This document shows positions 8,621-16,655 of a stretch of 64,000 nt of DNA, one piece after another. A model generated the notes under the pieces. That model was not told the origin of the DNA and did not search any database. It saw only the letters and a program-made list of their open reading frames with translations. This stretch comes from Actinoplanes campanulatus (GTDB taxonomy: Bacteria; Actinomycetota; Actinomycetes; Mycobacteriales; Micromonosporaceae), in contig NZ_BMPW01000005.1 of assembly GCF_014647795.1 (NCBI RefSeq), forward strand, positions 1 to 64,000. Reading direction: 5' to 3'. How positions within the stretch are numbered: the stretch's first letter is position 1; every line of letters begins with the position of its first letter. The position numbers were made by a program, and so were the translations under genes.

Positions 8621-9991
8621 GTGACCCACGATTCCGTACGCGTACTCGTGCCCTCCGGCATGCTCGGCTCGGGATTCCCGCCCGAGATCATCGAGCGCGG
8701 GCTGGACCTCGGCGCCGACGTCATCGCGCTGGACGGTGGATCGACCGACTCCGGCCCCTACTATCTCGGCACCGGCACCGCCAAGACCACCGCCGCCGCG
8801 GTGTCCCGCGACCTGCGTCTGCTGCTGCGGGCCGCTGCCACCGCGCGCATCCCCCTGATCATCGGCTCATGCGGCACCAGCGGCACCGATTCCGGCGTCG
8901 ACTGGGTCGCCGCGATGACCCGCGAGATCCTCGCCGAGGAGAACCTCGGCCTGCGGGTGGCCACCATCTACAGCGAGCAGCAGGCCACCGACCTCAAGAA
9001 ACACCTCGACCAGGGCCGGATCCACCCACTGCCACCGCACGGCGACCTCGACCTCGCGACACTGGAAAGCTGTACCCACATCGTCGCGATGATGGGCCAC
9101 GAGCCGATCGTCGAGGCGCTGGCGGCCGGGGCCGACGTGGTGCTGGCCGGGCGCGCCACCGACACCGCCCTCGCCGCGGCCCTGCCGCTCATGGCGGGCC
9201 TGCCCGCCGGCCCGGCCTGGCACGCCGCCAAGATCGTCGAGTGCGGGGCGCAATGCACCACAGACCCGCGCTCCAGCGGGGTCTTCGCCACCATCGACGC
9301 CACCGGCTTCACCATCGAACCGCTCGACCCGGCCGTCTCCTGCACGCCCACCTCGGTCGCGGCCCACATGCTCTACGAGACCGCAGACCCTTTCTCGATG
9401 CGGGAACCAGCCGGCACCCTGATGGTCGCCGACGCCACCTACCGAGCCCTGGACGACCGGCGGGTACGCGTGGAGGGCTCCCGGTTCGAACCCGGCCCGC
9501 ACACGAACAAGCTCGAGGGCGCCCGGATCACCGGCTACGAGACCATGTCGTTCACCGCCATCCGCGATCCCCACATCCTCGGCCAGATCACCACCTGGGC
9601 GCAGCTGCTGCGCCGGGTCACCGCCGACCGGGTCACCCAGACACTCGGGCTCAGCACCGACGACTACGCCTTCGACATCCGCCTGTACGGATACAACGCC
9701 GTGCTGGAGGCCATCGACCCCGGCACTCTCCCGCCCCGCGAGGTCGGCGTGATGCTCCTGGTCAGCGCCGCGGACCAGCAGACGGCCACGGCCATCGCGA
9801 AGATCGCCAACCCGCTCATGCTGCACCTTCCCACTCCCGACATGGACTACCTGCCCAGCCTCGCCTTCCCGTTCTCCCCAGCGGAGACCGAGCGCGGGGC
9901 GGCGTACGAGTTCGTCCTCAACCATGTCGTCGACGTCGACTCGCCCACCGCCCTGTTCCGCATCAACCTCCTGGAGAACACCGATGCCTGA
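8621..9991 (+). CDS. AtuA-like (DUF1446) protein
   Basis: A 456-aa protein of the acyclic terpene utilisation AtuA/DUF1446 family. It opens with VRVLVPSGMLGSGF and carries DGGSTDSGPYYLG near the N terminus, both typical of the family. AtuA is genetically tied to terpenoid catabolism, yet most actinobacterial members sit in other catabolic clusters and their reaction is not established. I chose GTG 8621 because GAGGA lies just upstream and the conserved region starts there; ATG 8588 would add 11 residues. The downstream DUF4387 gene overlaps by 8 bases, suggesting a two-subunit complex. Confidence 0.82.
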   Translation: MTHDSVRVLVPSGMLGSGFPPEIIERGLDLGADVIALDGGSTDSGPYYLGTGTAKTTAAAVSRDLRLLLRAAATARIPLIIGSCGTSGTDSGVDWVAAMTREILAEENLGLRVATIYSEQQATDLKKHLDQGRIHPLPPHGDLDLATLESCTHIVAMMGHEPIVEALAAGADVVLAGRATDTALAAALPLMAGLPAGPAWHAAKIVECGAQCTTDPRSSGVFATIDATGFTIEPLDPAVSCTPTSVAAHMLYETADPFSMREPAGTLMVADATYRALDDRRVRVEGSRFEPGPHTNKLEGARITGYETMSFTAIRDPHILGQITTWAQLLRRVTADRVTQTLGLSTDDYAFDIRLYGYNAVLEAIDPGTLPPREVGVMLLVSAADQQTATAIAKIANPLMLHLPTPDMDYLPSLAFPFSPAETERGAAYEFVLNHVVDVDSPTALFRINLLENTDA

Positions 9992-10319
9992 GACCGGCAC
10001 GCCCCGTACCGTCGCGGACCTGGCGCTCGAGGTCCGCTCGAAGAACGCCGGACCGTTCTGGGTCACCATGGAGCTGTTCATCCGCGACTCCACCGGGTAC
10101 GACCTGGTCGCCGGCCCCGGCTACCTGTCCGCGCCGGTGATCGCGCGGCTCTACGGTGTAGCGGCGGAGACCATCCGCATCTTCCGGATCCCCGAGCTGA
10201 ACGTCGTCAAGATCTCGTTTCCGAGGCCGGTGGCCCAGGGAAGTCTGCGCGACCGCGACATCCACGCCGGGCAGCATCACGTGCCGCTGGCTCTGTACCC
10301 GCTGCCGGAGGTGTTCTGA
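9984..10319 (+). CDS. DUF4387 partner protein
   Basis: A 111-aa small protein of the DUF4387 type, soluble and without a signal peptide. It has a conserved-looking core (LALEVRSKNAGPFWVTMELF) and ends the rightward operon. The 8-bp overlap with the AtuA-like gene implies coupled translation, and DUF4387 genes usually sit next to DUF1446 genes. I infer it is the small subunit or C-terminal-domain equivalent of the AtuA-like enzyme. Catalytic role unknown. Confidence 0.8.
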   Translation: MPETGTPRTVADLALEVRSKNAGPFWVTMELFIRDSTGYDLVAGPGYLSAPVIARLYGVAAETIRIFRIPELNVVKISFPRPVAQGSLRDRDIHAGQHHVPLALYPLPEVF

Positions 10320-10661
10320 GGCCATGTCTCGGAGAAGACGTTGATTGGAGTCGGTCACCGAGGCGATCAGCCTCCTCGTACCCCTCGCTGAGCAGCGGGC
10401 GGCGACGATGGCCCGGCTGCTGCCACCGGTTGGCCGGCGACATCCCGCCCGGGGGTAACGCTGCTCGGCCCGGGCCTCAACCTCCCGTGAACCGCTGGGG
10501 AACCGCCACGGCCAACGCCCCGCGCCCGTGTATGCCACCGCTACCCCGGAGCGCGCGGGCCGAGGCATGGACCGCGGCCGTAGCCTGTCAGGCGTTTCCG
10601 ATCAGCCGCCGCCCGTGAACCGGGGCACCTTGATGCCGCGGCTGCGGCCCGGTGACCAGGG
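10320..10661. other. 340-bp intergenic stretch, nothing recognised
   Basis: Short reading frames on both strands are broken by stops, and none resembles a family I know. It contains CCCGTGAACCG twice (about 10487 and 10613) as a direct repeat. It could hold gene debris. Confidence 0.4.
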
Positions 10662-10689
10662 AAGGGCCCGTCGCCGTCGACGGGCCCTT
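10662..10689 (-). terminator. Terminator after secreted protein gene
   Basis: A perfect 12-bp stem (AAGGGCCCGTCG with CGACGGGCCCTT) and a 4-nt loop, 22 bp past the stop of the minus-strand gene at 10712. Confidence 0.85.
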
Positions 10690-10711
10690 GCCTGCCAGGT
10701 GTGCGGTTAGG

Positions 10712-11809
10712 TCAGCCTCGGACGGTGATCTTCTTGCCGGACGCCTTGACCGTGTAGGAGACGGTCTTGTGCGTCCAGGGGTTGGTCGCGTGTGCTCGTA
10801 TGCCGCCGCGGATGTCCTTGGTTTTGATCATGTTGGTGCTCGCGTAGGAGTTGAACACGGCCGCTTCCTGACGGACGTGCTTGCGCAGCGAGGTCACCTT
10901 GACGGTGCGGCCGGCCGCGGTCCGGAGGGTTTCCGCCGCGCCCTGGTTCGCGGCCGAGGCCACGAATGTCCGCATGTCGAGGTATGCCTGCCCCTTCGCC
11001 AACTCGGCCCAGTTGATCGTGGCCGAGCGGGATGGCAGGGTCACCTGCTGCGGGGCGTACGCGTAGGTGAGGGTCACGGCGGATTCCTCGAGGCCGGCCC
11101 GCGCGCTGGCCAGGGTGCCGACCGAGTTGACCCGCAGGGTGATGTTCGTGTCGGCCTCGGGGCGGAAGGTGTAGTCGGCGGACCCGTCACCGTGGACGGT
11201 CTTCGTGCCGGCCTGGATGTCCTCGGTGAGAACGGCCGTCGGCGCCGGAACGGCTTCGTCGAAGTCGAGCGACGGATCCGCGGTGAACACGTAGCGCACC
11301 TGCGGGCGGCGCATCATCTTCAGCGCCGACCGTGAGGTGGGGTCGTTGAGGGCGTCGTACCTGCCCGTGCCCTCGACCGAGTAGCCCCCTCCGGTCATGG
11401 TGCCGTAGCGGTAGCGCTGGAGTGTTCGCCCGTGTACCGGGTCGACGACGTAGAACATCGACATGGACACCTCGCCGGCGCCGGTCGCCGCGGCCTCGAC
11501 GCTGCCGGCTGCTGTGGCTTTCCCGCTGGTGGCGGTTACTGCGGCTTTCCGGCCGGCGTCGGCCACATCGGCCTTCCAGCCGGTGGCGGCCACATCGGTC
11601 GCCCAGTCGGTGAAGACGATGTTCGCCTTCCAGCCCTTCTCGGCCGCGACGGTCGACGCGTCGGCGACGGTCTTGAGCTCGGCGACCATCTGTTCCTTGG
11701 ACAGGCTCGTGGTCGTGTCCGTCGCGTACGCGGCACCGGGTGCGGCGAGCAGGCCAATGGTCAGTGACGCGGTGGTCGCCAGAAGGACGGACCGGGACGG
11801 GCGCAGCAT
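10712..11809 (-). CDS. Secreted protein of unknown function
   Basis: A 365-aa exported protein. The signal peptide is about residues 1-30 (MLRPSRSVLLATTASL, cleavage near AYA). Residues about 55-105 are Ala-rich with repeated WKA(N/D) units (GWKANIVF, GWKADVAD). The rest looks like an all-beta secreted domain with no Cys and no catalytic motif that I recognise. ATG 11809 has GAGGTG 4 bases upstream and is preferred over 11824. Single gene between its own terminator and the promoter-proximal gap. A lipoprotein-like carrier or surface protein is possible; I cannot name a family. Confidence 0.75.
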   Translation of the reverse strand: MLRPSRSVLLATTASLTIGLLAAPGAAYATDTTTSLSKEQMVAELKTVADASTVAAEKGWKANIVFTDWATDVAATGWKADVADAGRKAAVTATSGKATAAGSVEAAATGAGEVSMSMFYVVDPVHGRTLQRYRYGTMTGGGYSVEGTGRYDALNDPTSRSALKMMRRPQVRYVFTADPSLDFDEAVPAPTAVLTEDIQAGTKTVHGDGSADYTFRPEADTNITLRVNSVGTLASARAGLEESAVTLTYAYAPQQVTLPSRSATINWAELAKGQAYLDMRTFVASAANQGAAETLRTAAGRTVKVTSLRKHVRQEAAVFNSYASTNMIKTKDIRGGIRAHATNPWTHKTVSYTVKASGKKITVRG

Positions 11810-12037
11810 GAACACCTCAAACACGGAAGCAGCAGGGAGAAACGAACATATGCGGGTTAAACGGAAATCGGATCGGCCTCCCGGACGGCACTGACGGATG
11901 GTCCCGGCTTCCGGGAGAACGGTCGGTCTCAGGCGGTCGCCAAACGGTGGAACACCCGCTCACCTGTTCACGCGGTTCATGACCGCCCGCGGCACGGTGC
12001 CGAGCGGCCGTTGTCCGGCGGCCGGGCGACGGCCGGC

Positions 12038-12072
12038 GCAGGCCCCGGGACGGACGGATCCCCGGGGCCTGC
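12038..12072 (-). terminator. Terminator after copper radical oxidase gene
   Basis: A perfect 12-bp stem (GCAGGCCCCGGG with CCCGGGGCCTGC) and an 11-nt loop, 21 bp past the stop of the minus-strand gene at 12094. Confidence 0.85.
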
Positions 12073-12093
12073 GCGGTCCTGTCGCCTACCGGC

Positions 12094-15000
12094 TCATCGG
12101 CGGCCGGCGTACAGCTGGGTCACGTGCTCGGCGCTGAGCTCGTAGCCGTACAGCCGGAAGTCGTCGATCAGCCCGTCGAACCTGGCGTCGCCCCAGCTCG
12201 TACCCCCGATGAAGTTGGCCGTGGTGTTGCCGCCCACGCCCACGTCGCCGAGATTGATGGGGAAATCGCTCCGGATCGCCTGGAGCGTGCCGTTGAAGTA
12301 GATCCGTGCGGTCGAGCCGCTCATGGTGAACACCACGTGCGTCCACTGGTTGAGCGGCAGGTCCCGGCCCGCTCCTAGGAGCAGCCGCTCCTGTGCGGCC
12401 ACCCCCGGCGCCTTGAAGGTGGCCCCGAACCCGGTGGTCCCGCCGTTGGTGGCCGACTGCAACAGGAAGAACGTGTCCGTGCTGCTGCCGATCTGCACCA
12501 ACGGCACCCACGACGGCAGCGCGTCCGGGCGGGCCCAGAACGACACGCTGAACTGCTCGTCGAGCCCGGCGTCGACGTTGTCGGGCAGCCGGACCTGGTT
12601 GCCCGAAGCCGCGGCGCCGCCCGGCAGCGACACCGCGCCGCCGGTCCGGCCGGCCGTGCTCCAGGCCGTGGTGCCCTGGAGTGTGGCCGCGCCGATCGCC
12701 GGCTTGGTGCCCGTGTTGGCGGCGGAGGTGCCCGTGCCCTCGTCGAAGGTGTAGCGCACCGGGACGCCCTCGTTGTACATCGCGGCCACGTCGGCGGTGC
12801 TCAACGTGGACGTGTACACCCGTACGTCATCGATCAGGCCGTCGAAGGCGGCGTCCGGGTATCCGTTGCGGCCCAGCCAGTTGTTGGCGGTCGGGCCGAT
12901 GGCGGTCATGTCGATCGTCAGGTCGGTACGGGTCGCGATGGCCTCGCCGTTGAGGTAGAGCGTGCCGACCGGCCCCTGGCGGGTGAAGGCCACGTGGTTC
13001 CACTGGCCGGCGGTCACGTCCCGGGCCGGGCTGGCGTACACCCGCTCCTCCGGGCCGGTCTTGGCCTTGAACGTGGCCGCGAGCCCGGTGCTCCCGCCCG
13101 CCTGGGTCTGCATCTGGATCTGGAAGTAGCTTCCGGCGGAGCCGAGGCCGTCACCGATGTGGAACAGGCCGGTCCAGTTGGCCTTCGTGTCCGGGCGCAC
13201 CCAGAACCCGGTCGAGAAGTTCGCCGCGCCCTGGAGCAGGTTGTCCGGCAGGTCCACCGCGTTGGCGGTGCTGCCGCCGGGCAGGTTGACCGCCTTGCCG
13301 ATGACGCCGTTGGCCGACCAGCCGGTGGTCCCGGTCAGGACGGCGGCGCCCACCCCACCGTTGGTGCCGGTGTTGGCGGCGGTGGCGCCCTGGCCCTCCT
13401 CGAACTCGTAGCGGACCGGGATGCCGGAGGTCGGCGGTGGCGGGTCGTCGCCCACGACCACCAGGTCGTCGACCATGAGGCCGGCGCCGGTTCCGGGGCC
13501 CTTCAGGGTGAGCGTCTGCGTGCTCGTCGCGGCCGTGAAGGTGCCCGAGTAGGTGCCGTAGGCGGCGGTCGAGGGCAGGCTCGTCGTGGCGGTGAGGGTG
13601 GCGTTGAGGTTGCCGACGGTCAGTGCGGCCGTCGCCGCCGCGGTCCCGGTCGATCTGCTGTCGCGGGCGTAGCGCAGCGAGACCCGGTACGTGGTTCCCG
13701 GTGTCAGGTCGGTGAGGGTGCGCCGGATGCTGCCCGCGTTGCCCAGGCCGAGCTGGTAGCCGGTGAGCCCGAGGCCGCCCTGACCGGTGACGGTGCCGCG
13801 GACCAGCTGGACCTGGCTGTCGACCGTCCACGGTGACATCCGGATGTTGCCCGGGGCGACGTCGACGGTGGCGGGCGGGTTGGCGGTGCGCCATTCGGCG
13901 GGCAGGCGCGGGTATTCGAACTGGTCGACGATCCGGGGGTTGAGCTGGGTCAGCTTCACCGCGGGGTCGATCTGGAGGATCTTGGCGACCGACGGGGTGC
14001 CGTTGGCGTCCCAGACGAACAGCATGTACGACCCGGGAGGCGCGTACGTGCCGTTGGCCGGCGCGGTGACGGTGACCGTGCCACCGGACTGGCTGAACGC
14101 CAGGTCCTGGAAGTTCTGGTCGTTGTTGAAGCCGTGCGTCACCGACCCGTTGCGTACCAGGGTGACCCGGGAGACGGTGCCGGACGCGGTGACGGTGAAG
14201 CCGCCGTTGTAGCCGATCTTGGCGGGCGCGGTGTTGATCACCGGGCGCGGGGCGGGCTGGTCGCCGTTGAACAGGTACGCCGGGGAGTAGTACTCCACGT
14301 CCGTGTAGTTGCGCGGGCCGGGAGTGCCGCCACCGCCCATCATCACGCGGCCGTCGGGCAGCAGCAGGGCCGCGGAGTGGTAGAGGCGGGCGTGCTCGTA
14401 CGGCACGGCCACCTCGGTCCAGTCGCCGGTGTCCGGGTCCCAGATCTCGGCGTTCGTGACGTAGCCGCCGTTGCCGTTGTTCTCCCGGCCGCCGCCGGTC
14501 ACGAGCACGTCCCCGTCGGGCAGGACCGTCGAGGTCGCCCAGTGGCGCTGGTACTTCATCGGCCTGGTCGCGGTGACGACGGGGCCGGCCGTGCCTCCGG
14601 TGATGTCGACGGTGAAGCCGGCACGGGCGCCGTCCGGGCCGCCGCCGTTGCCCCACCAGCCGCCGCCGACCTGGAGGATCTTGCCGGGGCGGTACATGGT
14701 GGCGGTGGACGTCGCGCCAACCGGGTTGCCGTTGGCGCCCTGGTTGGCGATGGCGGCGGGCAGTGTGCCGCGCAGCACCAGCTGTCCGGTGCCGTTGTTG
14801 CCGGCCGGGTTGAGCTCGAACATCTGGGTGCCGCTGATGGTGAACAGGGTTCCGCTGCCCGGTGCCACGAAGGCGCGGGGGTACCACCAGCGGTTCTCGT
14901 CGGCGCCGGCGTGGTCGGATCCGCCGTCGCCGTAGGCCGCCGGGCTCCGGGCGCCGTCGAGGGTCTTCCAGCCCGAGCCCGACTGCGGGGTGTAGATCTC

Positions 15001-16338
15001 CGGGGTGTGCACACCGGGGCCGCCCGTCCCGCCGCGGAGGCTGCCGCCCTGCACGACGATGTCGCCGTTGGGCATGGTGGTGCCGGTCGGATACCACCGG
15101 GGGTAGTTCATCGGCGCCTTGTTCTGGAGCCCGTTGTTGGTGGTGTAGCTGGTGACACCGATGGCGGCGTCGTTGGGGCTGTTGCCACCGAGGCCGTCGT
15201 CGCCGCCGACCGTCATCGTGGAGTGGTCGTGCGGGTTCTGCACCTGCATGGCGCAGAACAGGTCGGTGTAGGTGGTGTTCGGGAGGATGCCGGCGCGCAG
15301 GTTCGCCAGGTTGCGGGGCTGGGCCGGATCCCAGATGTCCACCTCCATCTGGCCGCCCTGGGTGACCGAGTCGTTGCCGCCCCAGTCGTACGGCGTGGTG
15401 TCGTTGCTCCAGCCGCCGACGCTGCCGAACGACTGCACCTTGCCGTCGGAGGTCAGCGACATGTTGATCGGCACCAGCGGCCACGGTGTGACACCGCTCC
15501 AGGCGCCGCCGCGGTCCTTCACCGGCGGGGAGCAGTCCCCGGCGAGCAGCCCGGCCGCGTAGGCGAGGCCGTTCTTCATCTGGGCGAGCATGTACGCCTC
15601 GGAGTAGGCGGTGCCCTCGTGGCCCATCGAGGTGTACCAGGACCGGCCGGAGTCGATCCTCTGGCACCAGGTGACCGGGTGCGAGGTGCCCTGGTGGCCT
15701 CCCCCGTACGACGCCTCGTCGGCCTCGATCAGGGTGCGCACGTTCGGGGCCGGGTTGACCACCCAGTCGTACCACTCGTCGTTGCGGGTGATCGTGGCCG
15801 GCACGCCCTGGGTGAGCGGGTGGGCGGCGTCGCGCACCACGGCGCGGCCGGGCCGGACGCCGGGGTTCTCCGGGTGCCCCTCGGAGACCGCGCCGACCAG
15901 CCGGGCGTAGAACGGGTTGACGTCGTGCTCGCTCTCACCGACCGACCAGCCGGTGTAGTGCAGGCCCATGAAGCCACCGCCGCCACGGATGTAGGCCTCG
16001 AGCGCGGACCGCTGCGCCGCGTTGAACAGCACCCCACCGGTCTGCGCGAAGACCACGGTGTCGCGGGCGGCCAGGTTGGACGTGGTGAACGCGGCCGGGT
16101 CGTCGGTCTCCTGGATCTCGACCGGCTGGCCGTACTGGGTGCCGAGCTGGTTGGCCAGGTCACGGACGGCCTGGCGGGCCTGCACGTTCGAGGCGTGGAA
16201 GTTGGGCTTGTAGAACAGCAGAACGTTGAGCCGTCCATCGTCGACGGCAGCGGCCCTGGCCGGCATCGGGGACATCGAGCCGGTGACCAGAAGCAGGGTG
16301 AGGAGCATGGCGAACAATCGGGAGCGGGGCACTTTCAT
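12094..16338 (-). CDS. Secreted ThuA / copper radical oxidase / LamG fusion
   Basis: A 1414-aa exported multidomain protein. Signal peptide about 1-30. ThuA-like domain about 36-268 (LNVLLFYKPNFHAS, GGGGFMGLHYTGW, DEWYDW). A galactose/glyoxal-oxidase-type seven-bladed propeller about 280-690 with the Ig-like C-terminal domain about 697-792. The AA5 copper site can be read off: Cys362 in LFCAMQ and Tyr416 in RWYPT (the Tyr-Cys cofactor pair), Tyr653-His654 in RLYHS, and His735 in THGFNNDQ. A beta-sandwich about 800-965, then two LamG-like domains about 975-1190 and 1193-1411. Expected to oxidise a primary alcohol or aldehyde to give H2O2 at a glycan surface. ATG has AAGGGGA upstream. Confidence 0.88.
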   Translation of the reverse strand: MKVPRSRLFAMLLTLLLVTGSMSPMPARAAAVDDGRLNVLLFYKPNFHASNVQARQAVRDLANQLGTQYGQPVEIQETDDPAAFTTSNLAARDTVVFAQTGGVLFNAAQRSALEAYIRGGGGFMGLHYTGWSVGESEHDVNPFYARLVGAVSEGHPENPGVRPGRAVVRDAAHPLTQGVPATITRNDEWYDWVVNPAPNVRTLIEADEASYGGGHQGTSHPVTWCQRIDSGRSWYTSMGHEGTAYSEAYMLAQMKNGLAYAAGLLAGDCSPPVKDRGGAWSGVTPWPLVPINMSLTSDGKVQSFGSVGGWSNDTTPYDWGGNDSVTQGGQMEVDIWDPAQPRNLANLRAGILPNTTYTDLFCAMQVQNPHDHSTMTVGGDDGLGGNSPNDAAIGVTSYTTNNGLQNKAPMNYPRWYPTGTTMPNGDIVVQGGSLRGGTGGPGVHTPEIYTPQSGSGWKTLDGARSPAAYGDGGSDHAGADENRWWYPRAFVAPGSGTLFTISGTQMFELNPAGNNGTGQLVLRGTLPAAIANQGANGNPVGATSTATMYRPGKILQVGGGWWGNGGGPDGARAGFTVDITGGTAGPVVTATRPMKYQRHWATSTVLPDGDVLVTGGGRENNGNGGYVTNAEIWDPDTGDWTEVAVPYEHARLYHSAALLLPDGRVMMGGGGTPGPRNYTDVEYYSPAYLFNGDQPAPRPVINTAPAKIGYNGGFTVTASGTVSRVTLVRNGSVTHGFNNDQNFQDLAFSQSGGTVTVTAPANGTYAPPGSYMLFVWDANGTPSVAKILQIDPAVKLTQLNPRIVDQFEYPRLPAEWRTANPPATVDVAPGNIRMSPWTVDSQVQLVRGTVTGQGGLGLTGYQLGLGNAGSIRRTLTDLTPGTTYRVSLRYARDSRSTGTAAATAALTVGNLNATLTATTSLPSTAAYGTYSGTFTAATSTQTLTLKGPGTGAGLMVDDLVVVGDDPPPPTSGIPVRYEFEEGQGATAANTGTNGGVGAAVLTGTTGWSANGVIGKAVNLPGGSTANAVDLPDNLLQGAANFSTGFWVRPDTKANWTGLFHIGDGLGSAGSYFQIQMQTQAGGSTGLAATFKAKTGPEERVYASPARDVTAGQWNHVAFTRQGPVGTLYLNGEAIATRTDLTIDMTAIGPTANNWLGRNGYPDAAFDGLIDDVRVYTSTLSTADVAAMYNEGVPVRYTFDEGTGTSAANTGTKPAIGAATLQGTTAWSTAGRTGGAVSLPGGAAASGNQVRLPDNVDAGLDEQFSVSFWARPDALPSWVPLVQIGSSTDTFFLLQSATNGGTTGFGATFKAPGVAAQERLLLGAGRDLPLNQWTHVVFTMSGSTARIYFNGTLQAIRSDFPINLGDVGVGGNTTANFIGGTSWGDARFDGLIDDFRLYGYELSAEHVTQLYAGRR

Positions 16339-16400
16339 GTGGATCCCCTTGAGGTTCGGCAGATATGGCGGGGAGGACGGCCACCGCCATGAGTGGGCTG

Positions 16401-16430
16401 AACCTAAGACGCTGATGGATACTCAGTCAA
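16401..16430 (-). promoter_or_regulatory. Promoter of copper radical oxidase gene
   Basis: On the minus strand, TTGACT (16430-16425) and TAGGTT (16406-16401) are separated by 18 bp, matching a housekeeping-type -35/-10 pair. It lies about 65 bp before the ATG. Confidence 0.6.
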
Positions 16431-16467
16431 GAACCCTATCCATATCCATGAAACAAGAGCTTTAGCC

Positions 16468-16483
16468 GTACGCATATGTGAAC
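16468..16483. promoter_or_regulatory. Weak copy of the IclR 16-bp palindrome
   Basis: GTACGCATATGTGAAC matches 12 of 16 positions of the dyad at 25648. It sits 38 bp upstream of the -35 of the copper oxidase gene. The GTGAAC arm is intact; the other arm is 4 of 6. Confidence 0.45.
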
Positions 16484-16505
16484 TTGATTTTGAGATAGGA
16501 GGCAA

Positions 16506-16528
16506 AGGTGGGCTCCTGGAACCCACCT
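16506..16528 (-). terminator. Hairpin at end of uronate operon
   Basis: A 7-bp stem (AGGTGGG with CCCACCT) and a 9-nt loop. On the minus strand it is followed by TTTGCC. It lies about 120 bp past the aldehyde dehydrogenase stop. Confidence 0.5.
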
Positions 16529-16547
16529 CTGCCGTCGGTTTCCCCGG

Positions 16548-16655
16548 TTAGCAGCGCACGCGGGCGTTGCCGCCGCCGGCCGGCGCCCGGACCTCCTCGC
16601 GCGTGGCCATCGAGGTGTCCCCCGGTGTGGTCATCGCGAGCGCGCCGGCGTTCAC
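16548..16655 (-). CDS. Possible 35-aa ORF coupled to aldehyde dehydrogenase
   Basis: A GTG overlaps the aldehyde dehydrogenase stop by 4 bases (GTGA). The frame runs 35 codons, beginning MNAGALAMTTPGDTS and ending NARVRC. The position, last in the operon just before a hairpin, is suggestive. There is no recognisable family and no clear Shine-Dalgarno. It could be the remnant of a lost downstream gene. Confidence 0.3.
   Translation of the reverse strand: MNAGALAMTTPGDTSMATREEVRAPAGGGNARVRC

Noticed and set aside
10480-10625. Two GTGAAC sequences as further IclR sites
   Set aside because: Neither has a matching GTTCAC-like arm at the right spacing; a 6-mer alone is expected by chance.
14134-16392. 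A 752-codon open frame antisense to the copper oxidase gene
   Set aside because: Ordinary GC-driven shadow. The minus-strand protein has readable domains and active-site residues.
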